A stretch of DNA of 64,000 nucleotides from PALSA-968 sp964387075 (lineage in GTDB: Bacteria; Bacteroidota; Bacteroidia; B-17B0; Aurantibacillaceae), in contig CAYLVB010000002.1 in NCBI GenBank assembly GCA_964387075.1, positions 504,865 through 568,864 of the forward strand. Reading direction: 5' to 3'. Under the pieces are notes generated by a model. The model ran no database searches. It worked only from the letters and a program-made list of their open reading frames with translations, and was not told where the DNA came from. The position numbers were made by a program, and so were the translations under genes. Shown one piece after another: positions 8,842 to 18,374 of the stretch; positions within the stretch are counted from its first letter, which is position 1, and every line of letters begins with the position of its first letter.

Positions 8842-10812
8842 ATGAAAAAGGGCATCCGGTCAATTGTTTTTTTGATGCTGGCTGCTTTTTTTTCTTTATT
8901 TGGCAAAGCACAACAAAACCCGCATATCGATTCTCTGGAGAAGGCACTTTCGGGCGCGCAATCTGATAAGGAGAAGATACAGGCGTTGGGTTTATTGTGT
9001 AAGGAGTATCGTTTAGTTCCGGACGCCCAGAAGGCAATGCGTTGTGCCCGCCTGCAAATGGCGCTTGCGCAGGAAAGCAGCGGTAAAAAAGAAATGATGG
9101 CGGCCCTGATGAACCTGGGAATGTGTTTTGGGTTGCAGGGCACCATCAATAACGACAGCATGGTGTACTTCTATGCTAATGCGCAAAAATTGGCTTCTGC
9201 GTTGGGCGATAAAAAGAACGAAGCGCAATGTTACAGGAGTATGGCCATTGGGCTTGCACACGGTGGTGATATTAAGTCGGCTATTGCCGCGCAATTTAAG
9301 GCGCTGAACATTTCAGAATCTATCTCAGACCATTATAGTGTGGCCAGTGTTCTTAACGACCTGGGCAATAATTACCTGGTGAACCTTAATTTCGTTGCAG
9401 CCAGGAAATTCTTTTTCCGCTCTGCCGAGGAGTATGGTGATATTGGCAAAGTAAAGGAGCAGGGCGTGGTGCTTAACAATATCGGGTGTTGTTATATGAA
9501 CCAAAATTTACTGGATTCGGCCACTATTTTTTTTAAAAAGGCGCTTGCAATCGCTGAACAGCAGGCCGATAAATATATCGAATCATTATGCCTTATTAAT
9601 CTCGGGATCATCCTGGAAAAGCAAAATGAGGTTGATCATAAAAAGGTGTTGGACTATTATCTGCGCTCGCTTGCCCTTAACAGAGAACTTAAGGGTTACC
9701 AACTGAAGCACGCCTACATGTGTATTGGTTCGTATTATGTGCGGATAAATGATCTAGAGAATGGAGAGCGATACCTGGACACCCTTTTGCAATTATCGCT
9801 CAAGGAGAATGACAAAAAGTACCAGTCAGATACGTATGTACGATTGGCTGAATTGGCCCTCAAGCGTAAGGATTACAAGAATGCCTATCAATATATAAAG
9901 ACATACGCGGAGTTGAAGGATACCCTCATTTCAGATGCGAACCTGAAACAGTCGGGAGAAATGGAGGCAAAGTACCAGGCGGAAAGGAAGCAACGGGAGA
10001 TCACCTTGTTGCAGAAAGAGAACCTTATCAAGAAATTGAATATGGGACGTGACCGGGCCCGGATCATCGCGCTTTCTATAGCCTTGTTGGTGGTACTGGT
10101 TGGTGCATTTTTCTTGTTTCAGTGGTATAAGTTAAAACAAAAGCAATTATTGAACAATGAAATGCTGCGCCAGCAGGAATTGCGCCTGTCTTCGATCGTT
10201 GAAGCGCAGGAAGAAGAGCGTAAAAGGATCGCGAAGGATCTTCACGATGGAGTAGGGCAGTTGCTCAGCAGTCTTAAGCTGAACCTTCAGAGCGTATTAA
10301 AAGATGTTGGTTCAAAGCCGGAGGCGCTTGCAAAGCTTACTAATTCATCCGCCATACTGGATGATACTGCCACAGAGGTCAGGAACCTGTCTCATCAAAT
10401 GATGCCCCGTGTATTAAATGAATTGGGACTGGTATCAGCCTTAGAGGATATGTTGAACAAAAGTTTCAGGAACAGCGGTATAAAGTACGAGTTCGAGCAT
10501 TCCGGCATCAGTGGTCGTTTGCCTGTGAACATTGAGATCGGTCTTTATCGTATCGGGCAGGAGCTCATTAATAATATTGTAAAACATTCCGGCGCCACAG
10601 AGGTAAGTCTACAACTTTTCCGTAACAGCGATCAGCTTATCATGATGGTGGAAGACAATGGAAAGGGATTCAATGTTGATGCAAAGAATGGCGGCCACGG
10701 GCTCCTGAACGTAGAAACAAGGGCCCGGCTGGTGAACGGTAATGTAAATTATGACAAGGGGCCCGAAAAAGGAATGGTAACCACGATACGAATACCGGTA
10801 GTAAATGACTAA
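8842..10812 (+). CDS. TPR-repeat sensor histidine kinase (NarL/DegS type)
   Basis: 656 residues. A signal peptide ends near GKAQQ. A periplasmic array of tetratricopeptide repeats (about 40-370) shows units such as GVVLNNIGCCYMNQNLLDSA. A coiled coil and one membrane helix follow (about 410-432, IIALSIALLVVLVGAFFLF). The cytoplasmic part has a HisKA_3 dimer domain, RIAKDLHDGVGQ with the phosphorylated His at 468, and an HATPase with N-box ELINNIVKHS and G-boxes DNGKGF and GGHGLLN. It overlaps the response regulator by 8 bp and is surely its partner. Because it lies directly before the SprB-like adhesin it may control surface or adhesion genes. That is inference. Confidence 0.93.
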   Translation: MKKGIRSIVFLMLAAFFSLFGKAQQNPHIDSLEKALSGAQSDKEKIQALGLLCKEYRLVPDAQKAMRCARLQMALAQESSGKKEMMAALMNLGMCFGLQGTINNDSMVYFYANAQKLASALGDKKNEAQCYRSMAIGLAHGGDIKSAIAAQFKALNISESISDHYSVASVLNDLGNNYLVNLNFVAARKFFFRSAEEYGDIGKVKEQGVVLNNIGCCYMNQNLLDSATIFFKKALAIAEQQADKYIESLCLINLGIILEKQNEVDHKKVLDYYLRSLALNRELKGYQLKHAYMCIGSYYVRINDLENGERYLDTLLQLSLKENDKKYQSDTYVRLAELALKRKDYKNAYQYIKTYAELKDTLISDANLKQSGEMEAKYQAERKQREITLLQKENLIKKLNMGRDRARIIALSIALLVVLVGAFFLFQWYKLKQKQLLNNEMLRQQELRLSSIVEAQEEERKRIAKDLHDGVGQLLSSLKLNLQSVLKDVGSKPEALAKLTNSSAILDDTATEVRNLSHQMMPRVLNELGLVSALEDMLNKSFRNSGIKYEFEHSGISGRLPVNIEIGLYRIGQELINNIVKHSGATEVSLQLFRNSDQLIMMVEDNGKGFNVDAKNGGHGLLNVETRARLVNGNVNYDKGPEKGMVTTIRIPVVND

Positions 10813-11455
10813 AATAAAAATACTTATAGCGGACGATCATCAACTTGTGTTGGATGGGCTCAAAGCGAATATTTCTGACGTCGCCGAATTTGAAATTGTC
10901 GGCGAAGCAAAGGATGGAAAGGAAGTAATGCTAAAGATAAACAGCCGAAAAGTGGATGTGATCCTGATGGATATAGATATGCCGGTGCTCAATGGCATCG
11001 AGGCAACAAGGCAGATAACAGAATCTAACCCGGATATAAAGATCATTGCGCTAACGATGCATAACGAGAAGGGTATGATCAATAAGATGTTGAGTGTAGG
11101 CGCTTCGGGTTACCTCCTCAAGAACACTTCCAAGGAAGAACTTTGTCTTGCCATAAAAAAGGTGGCAGCCGGCCAGCAGCATTTCAGCGCTGAGGTCACT
11201 ACCACCTTGTTGGAGAAAAGGTCGAGTCGCATTGTGGCCAATGAAGGAAAGACCGGCAAAGTGGAATTAACCGAACGCGAGGAAGAAGTATTGAAGCAGA
11301 TAGCTTTGGGCCTTTCCAATAAGGAAGTAGGAGAAAAGCTGTCGATCAGTCACCGTACGGTTGATACCCACCGGACAAACCTCATGGAAAAACTTCATGT
11401 AAAGAATATCGCGGGCCTCATCCGCTATGCTATGTTAAATGGGTATCTTGATTGA
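10805..11455 (+). CDS. LuxR/NarL-family response regulator
   Basis: 216 residues. The receiver domain has the acid pair in IADDHQ, the phospho-acceptor Asp56 in LMDIDMP, the conserved Thr in ALTMHNE and the Lys in YLLKNTS. The C-terminal GerE-type helix-turn-helix reads LTEREEEVLKQIALGLSNKE and then VDTHRTNLMEKL. It is translationally coupled to the TPR kinase and should bind promoter DNA as a dimer when phosphorylated. The adhesin gene starts 188 bp downstream from its own promoter and is an obvious candidate target. Confidence 0.95.
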   Translation: MTKIKILIADDHQLVLDGLKANISDVAEFEIVGEAKDGKEVMLKINSRKVDVILMDIDMPVLNGIEATRQITESNPDIKIIALTMHNEKGMINKMLSVGASGYLLKNTSKEELCLAIKKVAAGQQHFSAEVTTTLLEKRSSRIVANEGKTGKVELTEREEEVLKQIALGLSNKEVGEKLSISHRTVDTHRTNLMEKLHVKNIAGLIRYAMLNGYLD

Positions 11456-11574
11456 TCTTTCTTACCAGTTCCGTTGTGGGACGGATCAGGTATGATCCGA
11501 TCCGCTCTGCTCTCAGATTTTTTAAATCGGTTTTGTTTTAAAACTGACCTCCAAGATTGCGCCTGTTTTTTTCC

Positions 11575-11604
11575 TTGCCGCTTTGATTTATTTTTATATT
11601 TTTG
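11575..11604 (+). promoter_or_regulatory. Promoter of the SprB-like adhesin
   Basis: TTG at 11575-11577, a 19-bp spacer, and TATTTTTG at 11597-11604 fit the Bacteroidota promoter form. It lies 38 bp before the preferred ATG at 11643, so the upstream in-frame codons from 11583 would fall inside the promoter. This supports the later start. Confidence 0.65.
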
Positions 11605-11642
11605 GTAAGCCCTGCATTACCGAACCTAGAACCTGTTTTCAA

Positions 11643-14600
11643 ATGAAGAAACCACTACTTTTAAGCGGAATTTTATTTTTTCTATCTGCATATGCCCTCG
11701 GGCAATCCTGCAACGTAATTTATGTAACTCCCGGTGGTGCCACCAGCGGCGCGGCCGGTACACCCACCAATCCTGCCGATCTTGCCTATGGGCTTTCGCT
11801 CGTTACACCCACCGATAACCAGGTGTGGCTGGCAATCGGAACCTATAACATTTCAAATGCGCTCATCATTCCTAATAATGTGACTATAGAAGGAGGCTTC
11901 GATGCTACCACCTGGGCCAAAAGCAATGGCGTTCCCTCCATCATTGCACGCGATAATTCAAATCTTTCTCCTGCAACCGCGTTGGTGGGCCTGGAAGGGA
12001 TCAGTAAAACAGGTTTTCGTTTGCAAGACCTGACGATCACAGTGGCAAGCGCGCCAGGCAATGGCAATTCCGTTTACGGGATCTATCTAGATGCTTGCTC
12101 CAATTACAATATTGTGCGCTGTTCGGTAACAACCGGATCAGGCTCTCCCGGATTGCCCGGAACTTCCGGAACAGCCGGGGCATTGGGTGGTAATGGCGGC
12201 CCGGGTGTTCCGGGTGGCCCCGAAAATCTTTCTTATCCGGGTGGAGCGGGAGGTAGTGGAAATTTTCCGGGAGGGAATGGAACGACCACCACCGCTTATG
12301 ACGCGCCCATGGCCAACGGTTCAACCGGCAGCGGTCCTTGCGGAGGAGCCGGCGGAGCCAGCGGAGACGGACCGGATTGCGTATCCGGATGTTTTTTTGG
12401 TCCACCAAGTTGCAGCAGTACAACGCCAGGTCAGCCGGGTCAACCGGGAGGAAATGGAACCCCGGGCGCAACAGGCACAACGGGACCTGCGGGAACTATA
12501 GCCGGCGGATATTTTGTACCCGGCACTGCCGGAGGAATTGGAGGTAATGGAACCGATGGTTGCGGCGGCGGTGGCGGCGGCGCCGGTGGTGGACGCCAGG
12601 AAAATGGTGGAGACCAGTGGGGCGGATCAGGCGGCGGCGGCGGCGGCGGCGGAAATGGCGCTGGCGGTGGAACAGGCGGAACAGGCGGGGGTGGATCCTT
12701 TGCGGTATTTCTAAATAATAATGGAGCGGGCGGAATTATACAGGATTGCTTTCTTAATCCCGGCTCCGGTGGAGCGGGTGGTGCAGGAGGAGCCGGAGGA
12801 GCCGGAGGCCCTGGTGGTTTTGGCGGAGCAGGTGGTGCTGCAGGAGTTTGTCCTAATGGAGTAGGAGGAGCCGGAGGAGCTGGTGGCTCGGGTGGTGCCG
12901 GTGGTGCGGGCGGAAGCGGAGCAACAGGTCTCAGCATGGCATTGAGCGAAAACGGCGGAACAGCGGTTACAAATTCAGGCATCGCGTCTGTGCCGGGTAA
13001 TCCGCCTGTCATTACGGTATTGAACAAAGGCTGCGTAAATTCAGAAGTGATCTTCAGTTCTCCTACTTCCGGTAACTGGAATTTTGGCGCCGGCGCGTCG
13101 CCTGCAACAGCTACGGGCACCGGTCCGTTCTCAGTTTATTATTCTACACAAAGCAGGAAAACGATCAGTCTTTCGGGAACGACGTTTACTGAGTTTGTCA
13201 ATATTTTTCAAAACGGCCCAACGTTGCCGGGTATTGTGCCTGCCAACCCCACAATAGCCGGAGGTTGTCCAACTACTTTCTCTACTTCGGTTTCCGGAAC
13301 ATACTATCAATGGTATTTCCCCGCATCGGCTAATCCTGATTCTATCGTGGGTGCTGGATCACAATCGGTAAGCAATATTTATTTTTTATCACCGGGAACA
13401 TATACTGTTTACGTGTATGTGACAACAGCTTGTTGCGGAAGAGTAAAGGATTCGACCACAGTGACCATTCAGACCAGCACGCTCAGTATCTCATTAGCGC
13501 CTTCGCCCGCACAGGTGTGTGCAGGAAGCACCCTGTCTTTTACCGCGGCGCCTTCCGGTTATGTTGGCTATGATTTTTATGTGAATGGAACCTCGGTTCA
13601 GAACGGAGCGAGCAATGTTTTCAATACTTCTTCCCTCGCGCAGGGCGATAATGTAACGGTGCTTGTAACGAACGGCACTTGTTTTAACGGATCGGGCGCG
13701 GTAACAGTTACTGTAAATCCAACACCGGTAGCGAGCATCGCTACGCAAACCAACGTAAGTTGTTTTGGCGGAAGCAATGGCGCGGCCACGACAACCATGA
13801 CGGTGGGTAGTCCAACATTTACCTATACCTGGTCACCGAGCGGAGGGAACGCTTCAAATGTAAGCGGATTGAGTGTTGGAAATTACACGGTGAATATCAC
13901 CGATGGAAACGGGTGTGTTACATCGCAAACGCTTGCTATTACGCAACCTTCATCTTCACTCACCGTTGCAGCAAGCTCAACAGATATCACCTGCAACGGC
14001 GCGGCTAACGGAACTGCAACAGTTGTGCCTGCGGGTGGAACCAGTGGTTATACATACACCTGGTCGCCCAGTGGTGGCAACGCTGCTACCGCGAGTGGAT
14101 TAGGTGTTGGCACTTTCACGGTCTTGGTTGCTGATGCAAATAATTGTACGGCTACATCTACAGTTTCTATAACACAGCCAAGCGCTTTAACTTTTACGCT
14201 TTCGTCAGTGAACGCTTCCTGCGGAAACAGCGATGGCACGGCTACCGCGTCGCCTTCGGGAGGTACGCCCACCTATACTTATACCTGGGGTAATGCGCAA
14301 ACAACACCTACCGCTACAGGCTTGCCGCCGGGATATAATTTGGTGACCATTACCGATTCTAAGGGCTGCGCAAAACTGGATTCTATATTGGTAGGTCAAA
14401 ATCCACCGCCGGTTGGAAGTGTGACCGGGAACACAGTTATTTGCAACGGAGCGAGCACTACGCTTACCGCTGCCGGTGGCTTAACTTATTCGTGGAGCAC
14501 AAGTGCTACAACAACCACCGTATCTGTCAATCCTTCCGCTACGGCGAATTATTCTGTGATCGTGATCGACGGAAATTGTTCCGACACCGTATATACCACT

Positions 14601-16493
14601 GTAACTGTAAATCCAACACCGGTAGCGAGCATCGCCACGCAAACCAACGTAAGTTGTTTTGGCGGAAGCAATGGCGCGGCCACGACAACCATGACGGTGG
14701 GTAGTCCAACATTTACCTATACCTGGTCACCGAGCGGAGGGAACGCTTCAAATGTAAGCGGATTGAGTGTTGGAAATTACACGGTGAATATCACCGATGG
14801 AAACGGGTGTGTTACATCGCAAACGCTTGCTATTACGCAACCTTCATCTTCACTCACCGTTGCAGCAAGCTCAACAGATATCACCTGCAACGGCGCGGCT
14901 AACGGAACTGCAACAGTTGTGCCTGCGGGTGGAACCAGTGGTTATACATACACCTGGTCGCCCAGTGGTGGCAACGCTGCTACCGCGAGTGGATTAGGTG
15001 TTGGCACTTTCACGGTCTTGGTTGCTGATGCAAATAATTGTACGGCTACATCTACAGTTTCTATAACACAGCCAAGCGCTTTAACTTTTACGCTTTCGTC
15101 AGTGAACGCTTCCTGCGGAAACAGCGATGGCACGGCTACCGCGTCGCCTTCGGGAGGTACGCCCACCTATACTTATACCTGGGGTAATGCGCAAACAACA
15201 CCTACCGCTACAGGCTTGCCGCCGGGATATAATTTGGTGACCATTACCGATTCTAAGGGCTGCGCAAAACTGGATTCTATATTGGTAGGTCAAAATCCAC
15301 CGCCGGTTGGAAGTGTGACCGGGAACACAGTTATTTGCAACGGAGCGAGCACTACGCTTACCGCTGCCGGTGGCTTAACTTATTCGTGGAGCACAAGTGC
15401 TACAACAACCACCGTATCTGTCAATCCTTCCGCTACGGCGAATTATTCTGTGATCGTGATCGACGGAAATTGTTCCGACACCGCTTATGTAACAGTTACT
15501 GTTAACTCTTTGCCAAATGCTTCCGCGTCTTCTACGGGAACGATCAGTTGTGGTGGGGCGCCCGCCAACGTGATCGCCATTTCATCCACGCCGGGTGTAA
15601 ACTTTAACTGGAGTGGACCGGGAATTGTAACGGGCGGAAATACAAACAACGCTACTGTGAACGCAGGCGGTACTTACATGGTAACGGTCACCAACCCGGC
15701 TACGGGTTGTTCGGATACAGCCACTGCGTACGTGAATACCAATGTTACTGTGCCCAACGCTACGGCATCCACAACGGGTACTTTAACCTGCACCAATGAT
15801 ACGGTAACGGTCAGTGGAAATTCAACAACACCGGGAGCTACTTACAGCTGGAACGGCCCTGGAGGATTTACTTCCAGCAGCCAGGCATTTACTTCAAGTA
15901 CTGCCGGAGTTTATACACTCACTGTTACCGATCCTGTAAATACCTGTACAAACGTGGTGACTACCACCGTAACGGTCAATATAGTATTACCAACGGCCAA
16001 TGCCGGGGGCGACGTAACAATTGTGCAGGAAAGCAGCACCACACTAACCGCGAGTGGAGGTGTAAGTTATACCTGGAGCCCGGCTTCGGCCTTAAGTTGT
16101 ACCAATTGTGCTAATCCCGTTGCCAGTCCAACCGTGACAACCGATTACTGTGTGCTGGTTAAGGATGCGGCCGGTTGCAGCGACAGTGATTGTGTGCGTG
16201 TTACCGTAGAGCCACTTTGCGGGGTGATCTATGTTCCCAATGCTTTTTCTCCAAATGACGACGGACAGAACGACTTTGAATGTGTGTATGGGAACTGTAT
16301 TCGCTCCATGCAATTCATCATTTACGATCGTTGGGGCGAAAAGGTATTTGAATCGACCGACAGCAAATATTGTTGGGATGGCATTTTCCGGGGTGAGAAG
16401 ATGAACACGGGGATATTCGCCTATTACCTGCGTGTAACATTAAGTACCGGGAAGGAAGTAATTAAAAAGGGAAGTATTGATCTTATACGATAA
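11643..16493 (+). CDS. SprB-like giant surface adhesin with gliding-motility (T9SS type B) C-terminal domain
   Basis: 1616 residues from ATG 11643, chosen because a signal peptide follows at once (MKKPLLLSGILFFLSAYALG) and the promoter lies just upstream. In order: a pectate-lyase-like beta region (25-165), a very Gly-rich stretch (about 167-434), Ig/PKD-like segments, then SprB repeats (patterns SCFGGSNGAATTTMTVG, YTWSPSGG, GLSVGNYTVNITDGNGC). A near-perfect tandem duplication covers about 690-983 and 988-1281. The CHU_C domain closes the protein (VPNAFSPNDDGQNDFE, FIIYDRWGEKVFES, GIFAYYLR). SprB-type filaments are exported by T9SS, stay on the cell surface, and are moved by the gliding motor or act in adhesion. 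The downstream PorP/SprF gene is the usual partner. Gliding itself cannot be judged from this window. Confidence 0.93.
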   Translation: MKKPLLLSGILFFLSAYALGQSCNVIYVTPGGATSGAAGTPTNPADLAYGLSLVTPTDNQVWLAIGTYNISNALIIPNNVTIEGGFDATTWAKSNGVPSIIARDNSNLSPATALVGLEGISKTGFRLQDLTITVASAPGNGNSVYGIYLDACSNYNIVRCSVTTGSGSPGLPGTSGTAGALGGNGGPGVPGGPENLSYPGGAGGSGNFPGGNGTTTTAYDAPMANGSTGSGPCGGAGGASGDGPDCVSGCFFGPPSCSSTTPGQPGQPGGNGTPGATGTTGPAGTIAGGYFVPGTAGGIGGNGTDGCGGGGGGAGGGRQENGGDQWGGSGGGGGGGGNGAGGGTGGTGGGGSFAVFLNNNGAGGIIQDCFLNPGSGGAGGAGGAGGAGGPGGFGGAGGAAGVCPNGVGGAGGAGGSGGAGGAGGSGATGLSMALSENGGTAVTNSGIASVPGNPPVITVLNKGCVNSEVIFSSPTSGNWNFGAGASPATATGTGPFSVYYSTQSRKTISLSGTTFTEFVNIFQNGPTLPGIVPANPTIAGGCPTTFSTSVSGTYYQWYFPASANPDSIVGAGSQSVSNIYFLSPGTYTVYVYVTTACCGRVKDSTTVTIQTSTLSISLAPSPAQVCAGSTLSFTAAPSGYVGYDFYVNGTSVQNGASNVFNTSSLAQGDNVTVLVTNGTCFNGSGAVTVTVNPTPVASIATQTNVSCFGGSNGAATTTMTVGSPTFTYTWSPSGGNASNVSGLSVGNYTVNITDGNGCVTSQTLAITQPSSSLTVAASSTDITCNGAANGTATVVPAGGTSGYTYTWSPSGGNAATASGLGVGTFTVLVADANNCTATSTVSITQPSALTFTLSSVNASCGNSDGTATASPSGGTPTYTYTWGNAQTTPTATGLPPGYNLVTITDSKGCAKLDSILVGQNPPPVGSVTGNTVICNGASTTLTAAGGLTYSWSTSATTTTVSVNPSATANYSVIVIDGNCSDTVYTTVTVNPTPVASIATQTNVSCFGGSNGAATTTMTVGSPTFTYTWSPSGGNASNVSGLSVGNYTVNITDGNGCVTSQTLAITQPSSSLTVAASSTDITCNGAANGTATVVPAGGTSGYTYTWSPSGGNAATASGLGVGTFTVLVADANNCTATSTVSITQPSALTFTLSSVNASCGNSDGTATASPSGGTPTYTYTWGNAQTTPTATGLPPGYNLVTITDSKGCAKLDSILVGQNPPPVGSVTGNTVICNGASTTLTAAGGLTYSWSTSATTTTVSVNPSATANYSVIVIDGNCSDTAYVTVTVNSLPNASASSTGTISCGGAPANVIAISSTPGVNFNWSGPGIVTGGNTNNATVNAGGTYMVTVTNPATGCSDTATAYVNTNVTVPNATASTTGTLTCTNDTVTVSGNSTTPGATYSWNGPGGFTSSSQAFTSSTAGVYTLTVTDPVNTCTNVVTTTVTVNIVLPTANAGGDVTIVQESSTTLTASGGVSYTWSPASALSCTNCANPVASPTVTTDYCVLVKDAAGCSDSDCVRVTVEPLCGVIYVPNAFSPNDDGQNDFECVYGNCIRSMQFIIYDRWGEKVFESTDSKYCWDGIFRGEKMNTGIFAYYLRVTLSTGKEVIKKGSIDLIR
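12145..12945 (+). repeat. Glycine-rich GGX repeat block inside the adhesin
   Basis: About 800 bp of GGn/GCn-rich codons encode runs such as GGAGGAGGAGGPGG with scattered Cys, Pro and Asn. It is far richer in G than its surroundings. The antisense strand therefore holds a long Pro-rich open frame that is not a gene. Glycine coats like this occur in cell-surface and mycobacterial PGRS-type proteins by convergence. Confidence 0.8.
13710..15483 (+). repeat. 894-bp-period tandem duplication (2 x 880 bp, one visible mismatch)
   Basis: Bases 13710-14589 recur at 14604-15483, an offset of 894 bp (298 codons, in frame). Comparing the two copies line by line I found a single difference, T at 13742 against C at 14636. 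Each copy holds three to four SprB-type repeats. Synonymous sites are unchanged, so the copying is very recent or is kept uniform by gene conversion. Confidence 0.93.
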
Positions 16494-16503
16494 ATTTTAG
16501 CGC

Positions 16504-17565
16504 ATGAAAAATAATTTGATCTTCAGAGCCTTTTGGTTCGTTTGTTTACTGGGAAGTGTTGTGGCTGTTGGCCAGGATATTCACTTTTCGCAATTCTATA
16601 TGACTTCCTTGTCGCAAAATCCGGCGATGGCAGGATATAATCACGATATCCAGGCGATCCTGAACTATAAGACCCAATGGCAAAGTGTTCCGGCGCCTTA
16701 CAAGACAGCGGCGGGATCCTTTGACATGAAATTAAATAAGCGAAAGGCAAGCAAAGGTTTCCTGTGCGGCGGTTTGAATTTTTTCAGCGACAAGGCAGGT
16801 AGTGCGCGCATGAGCACGATGCAGGCTAATTTTTCGCTGGCGTATCACGTTAGACTTGCTAAGTTCAGTACACTGGGCGGGGGGTTGCAGGGAGGTTTTG
16901 CTCAACGAAGCCTCAACACATCCACCTTACAGTGGGGGAACCAGTTTGACGGGATGAATTATGATGCGGGGCTTGCAACCGGCGAAATGCCTATCCTGGC
17001 TTCGAGATCATTCGCCGATTGCGGCGCAGGCATTCTATGGAATTACAACAATAATTCTTCCGAGAAAAATGTTGCGGGTCCGAGCGATATGAAGATCACC
17101 TTTGGACTCTCGGCATTTCATCTCAACCGCCCGAAGTATTCTTTTTACCAAAGTGGAAATGAAAAGCTGTACATAAAATATGTGGCACACGGCACGGCTA
17201 TTGTCAGCCTGAAAGGAACGAATATCGCGCTTGCGCCGGGTTTCTTTTATTATCGCCAAGGTGGTGCACAAGAGATCTATGCAGGAGGAATGATCAAGTA
17301 TAAACTGGGTATGGATTCAAAATATACAGGGCTGCAAAAAGGCGCGGCTGTTTCGTTCGGGGGCTTTGCAAGGGCTAAGGATGCATTTATCGGGACCATG
17401 TTGCTGGAATACTCGCAGTTTGCGCTGGGCTTAAGTTATGATGTGAATATATCGCCCTTGCGTACGGCCACCAATGGGCGCGGAGGTTTTGAAATATCTC
17501 TTCGCTTCGTGAATCCCAATCCCTTCCTGTATAAGAGCCACGACAGGCCTTTTGGCAGCAAGTAA
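16504..17565 (+). CDS. PorP/SprF-family outer-membrane protein
   Basis: 353 residues. The signal peptide is followed by the family's hallmark start, DIHFSQFYMTSLSQNPAMAG, then alternating beta strands that predict an outer-membrane barrel, with IYAGGMIKYKLG and LGLSYDVNISPL near the end. In Flavobacterium, SprF is needed to export the SprB adhesin, and genes of this family commonly follow CHU_C proteins. The gene starts 10 bp after the adhesin stop and is almost certainly cotranscribed with it. It should be the dedicated export or anchoring factor for that adhesin. The exact subfamily (PorP or SprF) is not decided from sequence alone. Confidence 0.93.
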   Translation: MKNNLIFRAFWFVCLLGSVVAVGQDIHFSQFYMTSLSQNPAMAGYNHDIQAILNYKTQWQSVPAPYKTAAGSFDMKLNKRKASKGFLCGGLNFFSDKAGSARMSTMQANFSLAYHVRLAKFSTLGGGLQGGFAQRSLNTSTLQWGNQFDGMNYDAGLATGEMPILASRSFADCGAGILWNYNNNSSEKNVAGPSDMKITFGLSAFHLNRPKYSFYQSGNEKLYIKYVAHGTAIVSLKGTNIALAPGFFYYRQGGAQEIYAGGMIKYKLGMDSKYTGLQKGAAVSFGGFARAKDAFIGTMLLEYSQFALGLSYDVNISPLRTATNGRGGFEISLRFVNPNPFLYKSHDRPFGSK

Positions 17566-17584
17566 GTAACCGCGCTTTTTGTTC

Positions 17585-17592
17585 TATCTTTG
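17585..17592 (+). promoter_or_regulatory. -7 box for the PAP2 gene
   Basis: TATCTTTG fits TAnnTTTG. It lies between the adhesin operon and the PAP2 frame, so any start codon must be downstream of about 17598. Confidence 0.5.
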
Positions 17593-17642
17593 CTGTAAAA
17601 CCAAAGATCAAGCCTCTTATAAAAATAGCTGCGATCTCTTAT

Positions 17643-18374
17643 TTGCTTTTAGTAGCATTTGTGTGGCTCGTTCCGATCCCTTTTACGGCATGCGACAAAG
17701 ACAGCCTGTGGTGTGGTACGGCATATTGGCTCACGCAGTCGGCCGGTAAGTACGGTACCCTTTTTATAATAGTGGTCACCGCTTTTCTTTATACGATCAG
17801 GCTTGAATCGAAAAAGGAGAGACTATTTACATTTTTGAAATCATTGGTAACCCTGACCCTGATACTTTCCATCTTTGCCTACATAAACGAGCATGGAACC
17901 AAAAAGATCCTGAAATATCCAAGGCCCAGTCACACGTACATGATCAGCGAATGGGGAAAGAAGATCGATCTAGATTCTTTGTATGAATTGGAAAAGGAGA
18001 AAAGACAGGGATTCCTGAACGACCTGATCAGGAAAACCCCGGCATTGCAAAACAGTATTGACAAGAAAGTGCTCGATCATTGGGTAGAGGAGGCCGGTTA
18101 TTCTTTTCCGAGCGGACATTCCTTCAACGCTTTTCTGTTGGCTTGTATTCTTTCGTTCAGCATTTACCATACGAAGGATCACGAACGTTTCAGGAAATTT
18201 TGCGTGCTGCCATTTGTTTGGGCTTTGATGATCGGTGTTTCACGGGTTGCTATCGGGGCGCATACTGCGTTGGATGTTAGCTTCGGAGCGGCATTAGGCA
18301 TTCTTGTTGCTTCTCTTTTGTTGTACTTTGACACTACGCGCAAATGGGTGGTGAGGAAAAAGATAAATAAATGA
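17643..18374 (+). CDS. PAP2-family membrane phosphatase
   Basis: About 243 residues with all three PAP2 motifs: KKILKYPRP (K-x6-RP), YSFPSGHSF (PSGH) and SRVAIGAHTALD (SR-x5-H). Five or six membrane helices surround them. Family members dephosphorylate undecaprenyl pyrophosphate, phosphatidylglycerol phosphate or lipid A at the periplasmic face. The start is uncertain. TTG at 17643 is the first accepted codon, but the frame stays open upstream and reads a Lys-rich stretch (KPKIKPLIKIAAISYLL) that looks like a true N-terminus, so a non-ATG start a little after the promoter box is likely. It overlaps the next gene by ATGA. The substrate is unknown. Confidence 0.88.
   Translation: MLLVAFVWLVPIPFTACDKDSLWCGTAYWLTQSAGKYGTLFIIVVTAFLYTIRLESKKERLFTFLKSLVTLTLILSIFAYINEHGTKKILKYPRPSHTYMISEWGKKIDLDSLYELEKEKRQGFLNDLIRKTPALQNSIDKKVLDHWVEEAGYSFPSGHSFNAFLLACILSFSIYHTKDHERFRKFCVLPFVWALMIGVSRVAIGAHTALDVSFGAALGILVASLLLYFDTTRKWVVRKKINK

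Noticed and set aside
12440..13120. 226-codon Pro-rich open frame on the minus strand
   Set aside because: It is the antisense of the adhesin's Gly-rich block; GGn codons give CCn on the other strand, so stops are rare by composition.
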